A stretch of 29,033 nt of DNA from Treponema sp. (GTDB lineage: Bacteria > Spirochaetota > Spirochaetia > Treponematales > Breznakiellaceae): assembly GCA_009785045.1 (NCBI GenBank), contig WQXC01000004.1:1-29033 (forward strand), written 5' to 3'. Shown in pieces: positions 8,157 to 15,346 of the stretch. Both the position numbers and the translations under genes were made by a program. How positions within the stretch are numbered: the first letter of the stretch is position 1; every line of letters begins with the position of its first letter. The notes beneath the pieces are model-generated. The model was not told where the DNA came from. It saw only the letters and a list, made by a program, of their open reading frames with translations, and searched no databases.

Positions 8157-8857
8157 TGGAAAATAATATCCCTGCTCATGTAGGCATTATCATGGACGGA
8201 AATGGCCGCTGGGCAAAACAGCGGGGACTTGTCCGAACGCAGGGACATCTTGAGGGTTTAAAAGCTGCAAAACGAATTGTAAAAGCGGCAAGCGAATCCG
8301 GGATTAAGTACCTTACACTTTACGCATTTTCAACGGAAAACTGGAAACGTGCAGAAGAAGAAGTTGGCTTTATAATGGGTCTTGTAAAGCAGTATCTTCG
8401 CGCAGAATTCGATTTTTCCAGGCAAAACCGGATTCGTGTCCGCCATGCAGGAGACTTCTCGGGTCTTCCGCCGGATATTCAAAAAGAAATATCCGATTCC
8501 ATCGCAGACACAGCCGGTTTTGACGGAATGCAGGTAATCCTTGCCATAAATTACGGCGGCAGGGACGAAATTATACGCGCAGTCAGAAAATTTACTGCTG
8601 CCAATAAAGCCGGTGAAAATATCAGCGAACAGGACATCTGCGCGTATCTTGATAATCCTGATGTCCCTGACCCTGATATGATTATACGAAGCGCAGGCGA
8701 ATACAGAACAAGTAATTTTTTGTTGTGGGAAAGCGCTTATTCAGAAATGTATATTTCTGATAAACTATGGCCAGACTGGGATAAAGAGGATTTGGCAGCA
8801 GCTATTGCCAATTTTCAAAAACGCGAACGCCGTTACGGCGGTATCGCTACAAGGTGA
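8156..8857 (+). CDS. uppS: Undecaprenyl diphosphate synthase (cis-prenyltransferase)
   Basis: A 233-residue cytosolic enzyme that extends farnesyl diphosphate with isopentenyl diphosphate to the C55 lipid carrier used for peptidoglycan and other envelope polymers. IIMDGNGRWAKQRGL carries the catalytic Asp14; TLYAFSTENWKR, ILAINYGGRDEI, MIIRSAGEYRTSNFLLW and YSEMYISDKLWPDWD are the other family regions. The usual RTSGE is RSAGE here, a mild change. It overlaps frr by one base and is followed after 6 nt by cdsA. Confidence 0.96.
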   Translation: MENNIPAHVGIIMDGNGRWAKQRGLVRTQGHLEGLKAAKRIVKAASESGIKYLTLYAFSTENWKRAEEEVGFIMGLVKQYLRAEFDFSRQNRIRVRHAGDFSGLPPDIQKEISDSIADTAGFDGMQVILAINYGGRDEIIRAVRKFTAANKAGENISEQDICAYLDNPDVPDPDMIIRSAGEYRTSNFLLWESAYSEMYISDKLWPDWDKEDLAAAIANFQKRERRYGGIATR

Positions 8858-8863
8858 AAAGAT

Positions 8864-9733
8864 ATGAAGAAACTGATTGAACGTTTATTAATATTTTTTA
8901 TTGGTATTCCCGCAGTATTCGCTCTCGTTCTTTTTCTTCCCTACTACAGTAATCTTGCCTTAAATCTTGTTGTAATTTTCTTTTCCGGAATTGGAGCAGT
9001 TGAATTTTCTTCTATGCTGGAAAAAAAGAATATCCGTATATCAAAAATCGAAAGTTTCATTCTTGGAGCATTGGCGCCTTTGGCTGTAACACTTAATATA
9101 AGCTTTGGATTACCTGAATGGATTGTACCGGCAATTATTATGGCAGGCGCCGGATGGTCTTTAGTATCCAGAGTTTTTTCCCGCGTTACAGAGTTAGATA
9201 ATATTACAAATCAAATTACCGGCGGATTTGCCCTTCTTCTGTATCCAGGATTTTTTATGTGCTGGCTTGTATATATGAGCGGATGGGGAAATCCTTCTGC
9301 AATTCTTTTGTTTCTTTTAATTACTTTCGGCAACGATTCCATTGCATGGCTTTTTGGCACATTATTTGGAGCCAATAACCGCGGTATAATTGCAGTAAGC
9401 CCCAACAAGAGCATAGCCGGATTTATCGGTGGATTGCTCGGCTCTTTAATTGTTGCCATTGGCGCAGTTTTTGTTTTTCCCCATATTTTTCCAATATGCA
9501 CAGAATGCACTCCCTTTATTTATCTGCTTATATACGCTTCTTTTATCGGGTTTTGCGCCGGGATTGCAGCAATGCTTGGCGATCTTGCTGAATCGGCAAT
9601 AAAAAGAAGCTGTGATTTTGTAGATTCAGGAAATTTCATACTTGGGCGCGGCGGTGTTCTTGATTCAATTGATTCAATCGCTTTTGCGGCTCCCATGTTC
9701 TATCTATTGTTTAGCTTCTTCTTTAATGTCTGA
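8864..9733 (+). CDS. cdsA: Phosphatidate cytidylyltransferase (CDP-diglyceride synthase)
   Basis: A 289-residue integral membrane protein with about eight hydrophobic segments. It converts phosphatidic acid and CTP to CDP-diacylglycerol, the branch point of phospholipid synthesis. The C-terminal signature region reads GDLAESAIKRSCDFVDSG followed by NFILGRGGVLDSIDSIAFAAP. It departs from the classic signature at three places: Lys of KD is Val, His of HGG is Arg, and Arg of DRxD is Ser. The Asp residues that bind metal are kept. I recall similar GRGG and LDSID versions in other treponemes, so it is probably active. dxr starts inside its last codons. Confidence 0.92.
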   Translation: MKKLIERLLIFFIGIPAVFALVLFLPYYSNLALNLVVIFFSGIGAVEFSSMLEKKNIRISKIESFILGALAPLAVTLNISFGLPEWIVPAIIMAGAGWSLVSRVFSRVTELDNITNQITGGFALLLYPGFFMCWLVYMSGWGNPSAILLFLLITFGNDSIAWLFGTLFGANNRGIIAVSPNKSIAGFIGGLLGSLIVAIGAVFVFPHIFPICTECTPFIYLLIYASFIGFCAGIAAMLGDLAESAIKRSCDFVDSGNFILGRGGVLDSIDSIAFAAPMFYLLFSFFFNV

Positions 9734-10871
9734 AAAAAAACGAATTGCGGTTTTAGGCGCAACAGGCTCAATTGGAAAAAGTTCTCTTGATATCATTTCA
9801 CGCGATAAAGACAATTTTGAAATAGTTTTATTAAGCAGCCACCAAAGCCGCCAAAAACTTGATAATTTAAAAGATCAATTCCCTTCTGCCGTTTCCTGTC
9901 TTACCAGTGAAGAAAACGGTACAGAAAAACTTTTATCCGCTATCTCAGATATTAAACCGGACATAACAATAAACGGCATTTCCGGCGCTGCCGGTTTAAA
10001 ACCCTCTCTGGCAGCAATTGAAGCAGGATCTCATCTTGCGCTTGCCAACAAGGAAACAATTGTAATGGCAGGACAGCTTGTCATGGGTCTTGCTAAAGAA
10101 AAAAAAGTGAATATAATTCCTGTGGATTCTGAACATTCTGCGATATTTCATTTGTTAAAATTTTTTACTGAAGAAACTCACACGGATGCACGAAGACACG
10201 AAGAAAATAAAGAGAGTTTAATTAGTGAAGTAATTCTAACAGCCTCAGGCGGACCGTTCAGGAATTATACTTTGCAGCAAATGGAAAAAGTTACAGTACA
10301 GGATGCACTCGCCCACCCCACATGGAATATGGGACCAAAAATAACGATTGATTCAGCATCAATGGCAAATAAAGGATTGGAAATAATCGAGGCATGCGTC
10401 TTTTTTAATTTAGCACCTGATAAAATTAAGGTTGTTATTCATCCGCAAAGTATTGTCCATTCTATGATCCGCCTTTGTAATGGTGTTATTTATGCTCAGC
10501 TTTCAAAACCGGACATGCGTCATCCCATTCATGATGCAATATACTGGCCTGTAACTACTCCATCAACACTTGAACCTGTCAGTTTTGATTCACTTACTCT
10601 GGAATTTATAAAACCGGATATAGTTAAATTTCCCATGTTAAATCTTGCCTGGGAAGCAGCAAAAAAAGGCGCACTTTACCCTAACGTTTACAATGCTGCA
10701 AACGAAATTGCTGTTGCTGCCTTTTTAGAACAGAAAATAAGATTTCTTGATATACCTAAAATAACTGAACATGTTTTACAGAAAGACTGGTCAGCAAATA
10801 ACCTCGAACTGGAATCTATATTAGATACTGATAAAAACGCCCGCTTAATAGCAAAGAAATATATAGAATAA
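9726..10871 (+). CDS. dxr: 1-deoxy-D-xylulose 5-phosphate reductoisomerase
   Basis: A 381-residue enzyme of the MEP pathway that turns DXP into MEP with NADPH, feeding the uppS product line. The nucleotide loop is VLGATGSIGKSSL (from residue 9); LALANKETIVMAG, PVDSEHSAIFHLL (metal ligands Asp134 and Glu136), TASGGPFRN, MGPKITIDSASMANKGLEI and HPQSIVHSMI are all present. I start it at the ATG 9726, which overlaps the cdsA end by 8 nt; a longer frame from 9642 would only add residues read from cdsA codons. No Shine-Dalgarno is seen, so coupling to cdsA is likely. A loop of about ten extra residues (152-161, HTDARRHEEN) follows the metal-binding helix and looks inserted (see the repeat at 10179). 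Confidence 0.95.
   Translation: MSEKKRIAVLGATGSIGKSSLDIISRDKDNFEIVLLSSHQSRQKLDNLKDQFPSAVSCLTSEENGTEKLLSAISDIKPDITINGISGAAGLKPSLAAIEAGSHLALANKETIVMAGQLVMGLAKEKKVNIIPVDSEHSAIFHLLKFFTEETHTDARRHEENKESLISEVILTASGGPFRNYTLQQMEKVTVQDALAHPTWNMGPKITIDSASMANKGLEIIEACVFFNLAPDKIKVVIHPQSIVHSMIRLCNGVIYAQLSKPDMRHPIHDAIYWPVTTPSTLEPVSFDSLTLEFIKPDIVKFPMLNLAWEAAKKGALYPNVYNAANEIAVAAFLEQKIRFLDIPKITEHVLQKDWSANNLELESILDTDKNARLIAKKYIE
10179..10208. repeat. Short repeat-like insertion inside dxr
   Basis: The stretch contains CACGGATGCACGAAG followed by ACACGAAGAAAA, that is, near-tandem CACGAAG units. Strings of the type CACGAAGACACGAAG recur between genes in many unrelated bacterial genomes. Here it is in frame and encodes HTDARRHEEN at residues 152-161 of Dxr, where the family normally has a shorter loop. 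The match to a dispersed repeat is from memory and needs a genome search. Confidence 0.45.
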
Positions 10872-10898
10872 TAATTATTAATATGATACTATAATCAC

Positions 10899-12248
10899 AT
10901 GTTAATAGCAAAAATTGCATTGGGACTTTTTGGTCTTGGAGTTGTTGTATTTATTCACGAACTTGGCCATTTTCTTGCTGCCCGTTTCGTTGGCATTAAT
11001 GTAGACGCTTTTTCCATTGGATGGGGAAAACCTATTCTAAAAAAGAAAATCGGTAATACCGAATACCGCCTTGGCATGTTCCCCATCGGCGGATACTGCA
11101 AAATGCAGGGAGACAGCGATCACTCTAACGAAGCGTACGAAAATCTGGAAAAGGGAATTGAACCTGAAAAAGGTTCGTATCATGCGGCAAGCCCTGCCAA
11201 AAGAATTCTTGTCTGTTTAGCAGGCCCTCTTTTTAATTTAATTTTTGCCATAATTTTGCTTTGTTTCCTTTGGGGTTTTGGGTTCGAAATAAAAACTCTT
11301 GATAACAGAATTGTTCTTGCTTCTGAAGTCACAGAAGAAATCTATCCTGCGGATATTGCAGGTCTTAAAACAGGTGATCGCATTATAGAAATAAACGGTA
11401 AAAAAGTATCGTATTACCATGAAATACAGGAAAACATTGCATTAAACCCGGAAAAAAACCTTCCAATTACAATAGACAGAGACGGAGAGATTTATCATTT
11501 TCGTATAACTCCTTCTCTGGATAAATCTACAGGTACTGGAAAAATAGGCGTTTATTTCTGGACAGATACTGTAATAGATACTGTATTCGAAGACAGTCCT
11601 GCAATGAAAGCCGGCATTAAACCCGGGGATATAATTACTGCTGCCAACAGCCTTCCTGTTCAAAACAGCATTGATCTTTTAAAAATAATGGAACCAAGAC
11701 CGGATCAGCTTGTTCTTGATATCGATCGCAGCGGTATTTCGCAGCAAGTTATATTAAACAGTGAAGATTTTGAAAAAGAGTTAGGTATTACGTGGGAAAT
11801 AATAAAATACCGCACTCCTAACCTTTCAATTCCGGCTGCAGTTGCAAAAGGCGTAAAAGAAGGCTATAAAACACTTGTAATATCCATTACAAGCTTAAGA
11901 CTGTTATTTAAAGGCATCGATTTAACGCAGGCGGTATCCGGGCCTGTTCGTATCACTTACATGATGGGTGATATGGCAGCACAGGGTTTTGGTCAGGGAG
12001 TTGGAACAGGTTTCCGGTTTCTGATTGATTTTATTGCCCTAATTTCTATAGCAATCTGCGTGATGAACCTTCTTCCTTTGCCAATTCTTGACGGAGGCAT
12101 GATTATTCTTTTTCTTGTAGAAATTATACGAAAGAAACCTGCTTCTCCAAAAGCTATATCAATTTTTCAAACATGCGGCATGGTAATTATTTTTACATTA
12201 ATGGCCTTTGCACTGTTTGGTGATATTATGTATTTTATACGCCGTTAA
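10899..12248 (+). CDS. rseP: RIP metalloprotease RseP (site-2 protease)
   Basis: A 449-residue inner-membrane zinc protease that cuts transmembrane segments of substrates such as anti-sigma factors. The zinc site HELGH is at residues 20-24 in the first membrane helix, and the third ligand motif MNLLPLPILDGG has Asp398 near the C-terminus. Two PDZ domains lie between about 125 and 280 (ADIAGLKTGDRIIEINGK; SPAMKAGIKPGDIITAAN); substrates are usually trimmed first on the outer face and then checked by the PDZ domains. Four hydrophobic helices in all. No Shine-Dalgarno precedes the ATG; instead TATAAT lies at 10890-10895, 3 nt upstream. It follows dxr by 27 nt. Confidence 0.95.
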   Translation: MLIAKIALGLFGLGVVVFIHELGHFLAARFVGINVDAFSIGWGKPILKKKIGNTEYRLGMFPIGGYCKMQGDSDHSNEAYENLEKGIEPEKGSYHAASPAKRILVCLAGPLFNLIFAIILLCFLWGFGFEIKTLDNRIVLASEVTEEIYPADIAGLKTGDRIIEINGKKVSYYHEIQENIALNPEKNLPITIDRDGEIYHFRITPSLDKSTGTGKIGVYFWTDTVIDTVFEDSPAMKAGIKPGDIITAANSLPVQNSIDLLKIMEPRPDQLVLDIDRSGISQQVILNSEDFEKELGITWEIIKYRTPNLSIPAAVAKGVKEGYKTLVISITSLRLLFKGIDLTQAVSGPVRITYMMGDMAAQGFGQGVGTGFRFLIDFIALISIAICVMNLLPLPILDGGMIILFLVEIIRKKPASPKAISIFQTCGMVIIFTLMAFALFGDIMYFIRR

Positions 12249-12262
12249 AACAGGAAGTATAC

Positions 12263-12877
12263 ATGAAAAAAAACATTACATGTTTATGCGGTACAAATAT
12301 CTCCTTTGAATATGAAGAAGAAATCGATCTTGATTTAAAACCGGAAATATTAAAATCTATTTTTAACGGAACATTTATGAGTTCAAACTGCGGCTATTGC
12401 GGCAAGAAGCATAAACCAGAATATAAAATATTAATATCCTGGAAATCCAAAAATCTGAATATGGAAGTGCTTCCGGAACTTGATCGCGGTGAATTTTTCA
12501 GAAACAAAAAAGATAACCCGGCATTCGAAACAATCATTGGTTTTCCGGAAATGGCTGACCGCCTGGCTGTAATTAACGACAGCCTGGAACCTGTAATTAT
12601 AGAGACATTAAAATATTATCTATTGGAAAAAGCCGCAGAAAATTATCCCGATAATGACGTTAATGTATGGTACCACTGCAAAGGATCCAATGGCATAGAA
12701 TTTCATCTTGATGGAATCAGGCAAGGCGAAGTTGCTGTGATGAGAATTCCGCATGAAATTTACGATAAGACTTCTGAAGACTACAAGAAACACCCCAAAA
12801 ACGGAGTGTTCCCGGCATTGCGTGTAAGATCTTATTTATCAGTTCAGAATTTATTACGTCCGGATGCTTTAAAGTAG
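12263..12877 (+). CDS. CpXC-domain protein
   Basis: A 204-residue protein with four cysteines placed as two pairs: C7-x-C9 in ITCLCGTNISFEYEEEID and C43-x2-C46 in SSNCGYCGKKH, probably one zinc site. This is the layout of the CpXC family, whose function is unknown. The rest is mixed alpha/beta without a recognised motif; no signal peptide or membrane segment. AGGAAG precedes the ATG and the gene starts 14 nt after rseP, so it is probably the last gene of the rpsB operon. It converges with the ComFB-like gene with only 7 nt between stops. Confidence 0.7.
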   Translation: MKKNITCLCGTNISFEYEEEIDLDLKPEILKSIFNGTFMSSNCGYCGKKHKPEYKILISWKSKNLNMEVLPELDRGEFFRNKKDNPAFETIIGFPEMADRLAVINDSLEPVIIETLKYYLLEKAAENYPDNDVNVWYHCKGSNGIEFHLDGIRQGEVAVMRIPHEIYDKTSEDYKKHPKNGVFPALRVRSYLSVQNLLRPDALK

Positions 12878-12884
12878 ATATATT

Positions 12885-13181
12885 TTAATCGTGAGCCGGG
12901 TTTTTCTTTACCTTTTTTATTGCCTGTGTTACAGCCTGTTTAACACTGTCTGCATATGCCTTTTCTGTCATTGCCTGAGAAGCATAAAGAGCTCCAAGCA
13001 GCGAGAAACGATACAACGGCTTAACTGAGTTCAACGCAATCGCAGCAATATCAACGATACACTCATTGCAGCGGCACATTACTTCCTGTTTAGATTTAAG
13101 TTGATATTCAAGTTCACGGATAACCATGACTTCTGCTTCATTTTTAAGCAGATCAAAATCATATTCATCAATAAAAGACAT
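12885..13181 (-). CDS. ComFB-family protein
   Basis: A 98-residue protein with the pattern MCRCNECIVDIAAIALNSVK and PLYRFSLLGALYA. The cysteines C36, C38 and C41 and the DIxAxALNxxxPxY run are the hallmark of the ComFB (late competence development) family. ComFB proteins have been reported as cyclic-dinucleotide receptors in cyanobacteria; whether that holds here is unknown. The small size means little beyond the single domain, with a Lys-rich tail. AGGGGG lies 4 nt before the ATG, and a good promoter lies immediately upstream (13200-13227), so it is probably transcribed alone, apart from read-through from dnaB. Confidence 0.75.
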   Translation of the reverse strand: MSFIDEYDFDLLKNEAEVMVIRELEYQLKSKQEVMCRCNECIVDIAAIALNSVKPLYRFSLLGALYASQAMTEKAYADSVKQAVTQAIKKVKKNPAHD

Positions 13182-13199
13182 ATTACCCCCTGCAATAAT

Positions 13200-13227
13200 A
13201 TTATACCATATTTTTAATTTTTAGCAA
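13200..13227 (-). promoter_or_regulatory. Sigma-70-type promoter for the ComFB-like gene
   Basis: Read on the minus strand: TTGCTA (13227-13222), 16-nt spacer, then a perfect TATAAT (13205-13200). The start of transcription would fall about 10-15 nt before the ATG at 13181, leaving a very short leader that still contains AGGGGG. Confidence 0.6.
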
Positions 13228-13233
13228 GTGTTA

Positions 13234-14607
13234 TTAAGTTACATTATCAGAAGATCGTTCTTTTGTCAAAGGCGCAAATTTGGCATATTTTGTTATCATT
13301 TCCAGCTTTACCACGCCTGTTGGGCCGTTCCTTTGCTTTGCAATTATTAAATCGGTAGGAATTACATCAACCGGAGCCGGTTTATCATCTTCCTTGTCCT
13401 TTTTATTCTTTTTGGGCTGTTCCCGGTTTAAAAACAGGACTAAGTCCGCATCTTGCTCAATTGAGCCGGAATCCCTTAAATGTGCCAGTGTAGGCGCTTC
13501 CCATTGAGCATCACGGGTTAACTGGCATAAAACTACAATTGGGATATGCAGCTCGCGGGCAAGGCTTTTAAGAGAGCGTGAAATACTGGAAATTTGTTCA
13601 TATCTTGGCAGCGAGCTATTTTCATGCCCGATAAGACCCAAATAATCAACAAAAATAATCTGAATATCCTGTTGAGCGCGGAGTTTTCTTGCCTGAGAAC
13701 GCAGATTTAAAAGATTCATATTCGGAATATCAACAATATGAAAAGGCGCTTCGTATATAAGTCCCATTACATCAATAATTTTTTTAAAATCTGCTGTACT
13801 TAAAAACCCGCTTCTTAAATTTTGGGCCTGAACCATTGCTTCACTGCTTATTAAGCGCTGAACAAGCGCAATATTTGACATTTCCAAAGAAAAGAAAGCG
13901 ATAGGTATCTTTTGATGAAAAGCCATACTTGATGCCATATTTAAAGCAAGAGCAGTTTTTCCTACAGAAGGTCTTGCGCCGATAATTATAAACTCATCAC
14001 GCTGAAAACCCGATGTCATTTGATCCAGTTTTTCATAACCGGATGAAATACCAGTTATCGGATTTTTTGACTTCATGACAGTTTCTATAATATCTATTGT
14101 TTCTTTTAATACTTCGCCGATTTTCCTTGCAGAAAATACCTGTCTGTCATCACTAAGCTCAAAAATATGCTGCTGAACTTCTTCCAGAACTTCTTTTGCT
14201 TCTTTTGACTCATCGTATGCATTTACTCCAATCTTTGACGCAACGCTCAAAAGCGATCTTTTAAGGGAGTAATTCTTTACCATTTGGGCGTAGTAATCTA
14301 TATTTGCACTTGAAGGAATAACAGTTGTAAGACTTGAAACATACGATGCACCGCCGGCTTCGTCAAGTTTCCCCATCTGTTTTAATTCCTGAACAACAGT
14401 CTGGATATCCGGACGAAGACCTTTGCCGTCAAGGCTCATTATTGCTTCATAAATTCTTGTATTCGCTCTTGAATAAAAATCCGCAGGACGCAAGTGCAGT
14501 TGAATTGCCGCTGATAATGCTTCGTTATCTGTTAACAGACTGCCAAGGGCAGCCTGTTCCAGCTCATCATCATGAGGAGGTGTTTTATCCCTTATCGCTT
14601 GAGCCAT
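13234..14607 (-). CDS. dnaB: Replicative DNA helicase DnaB
   Basis: A 457-residue hexameric helicase that unwinds the fork and recruits primase. The N-terminal helical domain starts DDELEQAALGSLLTDNEAL; the RecA-like domain has Walker A IGARPSVGKTALALN near residue 210, Walker B IIFVDYLGLI, and VVLCQLTRDAQWEAPTLAHL with DSGSIEQDADLVLFLNRE. A Lys/Asp-rich insert (KKNKKDKEDDKPA) sits between the latter and the arginine-finger region IIAKQRNGPTG. No intein. GAGAGG lies 4 nt before the chosen ATG at 14607; another ATG at 14611 is out of frame. It is the last gene of the rpsF operon, 23 nt after rplI, an order known from many bacteria. Confidence 0.97.
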   Translation of the reverse strand: MAQAIRDKTPPHDDELEQAALGSLLTDNEALSAAIQLHLRPADFYSRANTRIYEAIMSLDGKGLRPDIQTVVQELKQMGKLDEAGGASYVSSLTTVIPSSANIDYYAQMVKNYSLKRSLLSVASKIGVNAYDESKEAKEVLEEVQQHIFELSDDRQVFSARKIGEVLKETIDIIETVMKSKNPITGISSGYEKLDQMTSGFQRDEFIIIGARPSVGKTALALNMASSMAFHQKIPIAFFSLEMSNIALVQRLISSEAMVQAQNLRSGFLSTADFKKIIDVMGLIYEAPFHIVDIPNMNLLNLRSQARKLRAQQDIQIIFVDYLGLIGHENSSLPRYEQISSISRSLKSLARELHIPIVVLCQLTRDAQWEAPTLAHLRDSGSIEQDADLVLFLNREQPKKNKKDKEDDKPAPVDVIPTDLIIAKQRNGPTGVVKLEMITKYAKFAPLTKERSSDNVT

Positions 14608-14630
14608 CCATCCTCTCTGCAGATAATAAT

Positions 14631-15212
14631 TTATTCAGTTTCTTTGGCGGAAGCTTCTTCTGCGTTTTCTGCTGTTTGTGTTTCTTTTGCCGGATTCTCT
14701 TCTTTTCGTTCATCCCTTCTTCCGCGTCTTGGAGCCGGTTTTGCAGCAGGAGCTTCTGTTTTAATTTCTGCAGCTATAATGTTTACAGAAATTTCTGCAG
14801 ATTGGTTTTCGTATAGTTTAATTATTGCTTTATATTTTCCAACGCTCTTAAAACCATTTCCGGCAAGTTCTATGCGTTTTCGCTCTATCTGGAATCCGTT
14901 TTTAGCAAGTTCATCTGCAATAGTCTGGTTTGTAACCGCACCGTATAACTTTCCGTTTGCTCCTGCCGGCATAGTAAGGGAAAGTTCAAATGAGTCAAGT
15001 TTTTCTTTAATGCCTCTTGCGTCAAGGCGCTTTTGTTCCTTGCGCGATTCTATTTCTGCTCTGCGGCCTTCGATAATTTTAATCATTCGCGGCGTGTAAG
15101 GCAGCGCAATCCCTCTGGGGAACAGATAGTTACGCGCGTAACCTTTTGCTACCTCTTTTACATCTCCCTCTTCGCCGAGAGTTGCAAGATCCTTGTTCAA
15201 AATAACTTTCAT
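14631..15212 (-). CDS. rplI: 50S ribosomal protein L9 with C-terminal extension
   Basis: A 193-residue L9. The N-terminal RNA-binding domain reads MKVILNKDLATLGEEGDVKE then KGYARNYLFPRGIA; a long helix follows, then the C-terminal domain (KLYGAVTNQTIADEL). L9 normally ends near residue 148-150; here residues 151-193 form a low-complexity tail, first Ala/Pro/Arg (APAAKPAPRRGRRDERK) and then Glu/Ala/Thr. I place the start at the ATG 15212, with AAGGAG at a good distance; a longer frame from 15302 would read the leader. The leader holds a terminator-like hairpin (15254-15283), so rplI-dnaB may be regulated apart from the genes upstream. Confidence 0.95.
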   Translation of the reverse strand: MKVILNKDLATLGEEGDVKEVAKGYARNYLFPRGIALPYTPRMIKIIEGRRAEIESRKEQKRLDARGIKEKLDSFELSLTMPAGANGKLYGAVTNQTIADELAKNGFQIERKRIELAGNGFKSVGKYKAIIKLYENQSAEISVNIIAAEIKTEAPAAKPAPRRGRRDERKEENPAKETQTAENAEEASAKETE

Positions 15213-15253
15213 ACCGAGCTCCTTCGATACGCTGTACAAATAATACAATGTAT

Positions 15254-15283
15254 CAAAAATATCCTGAAAAGTTTTACAGGATA
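15254..15283 (-). terminator. Intrinsic terminator/attenuator before rplI
   Basis: On the minus strand TATCCTG (15283-15277) and CAGGATA (15266-15260) form a perfect 7-bp stem with a 10-nt loop, followed at once by TTTTTG. It lies 42 nt or more before the rplI ATG and after the stop of the YybS-like gene, so it may end or attenuate the upstream transcript. Confidence 0.55.
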
Positions 15284-15293
15284 AAAATAAGTT

Positions 15294-15346
15294 CAGCCGC
15301 AAAAAAGCAGCTGTTTGTTTTTCTGACCAGTTAAATTATTGGTCAG
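15294..15346 (-). promoter_or_regulatory. Two hairpins in the rplI leader
   Basis: On the minus strand the first hairpin is CTGACCA (15346-15340) with TGGTCAG (15329-15323), overlapping the stop of the YybS-like gene. The second is CAGCTGC (15313-15307) with GCGGCTG (15300-15294), loop TTTTTT, one G-U pair. With the terminator-like hairpin just downstream they make a three-hairpin leader. Confidence 0.45.

Noticed and set aside
9642..9725. 28-residue N-terminal extension of dxr
   Set aside because: It is cdsA sequence read in another frame; Dxr begins MSEKKRIAVLG at 9726.
15213..15302. 90-base N-terminal extension of rplI
   Set aside because: L9 starts at MKVILNK and AAGGAG lies before that ATG; the extra codons are the hairpin-rich leader.
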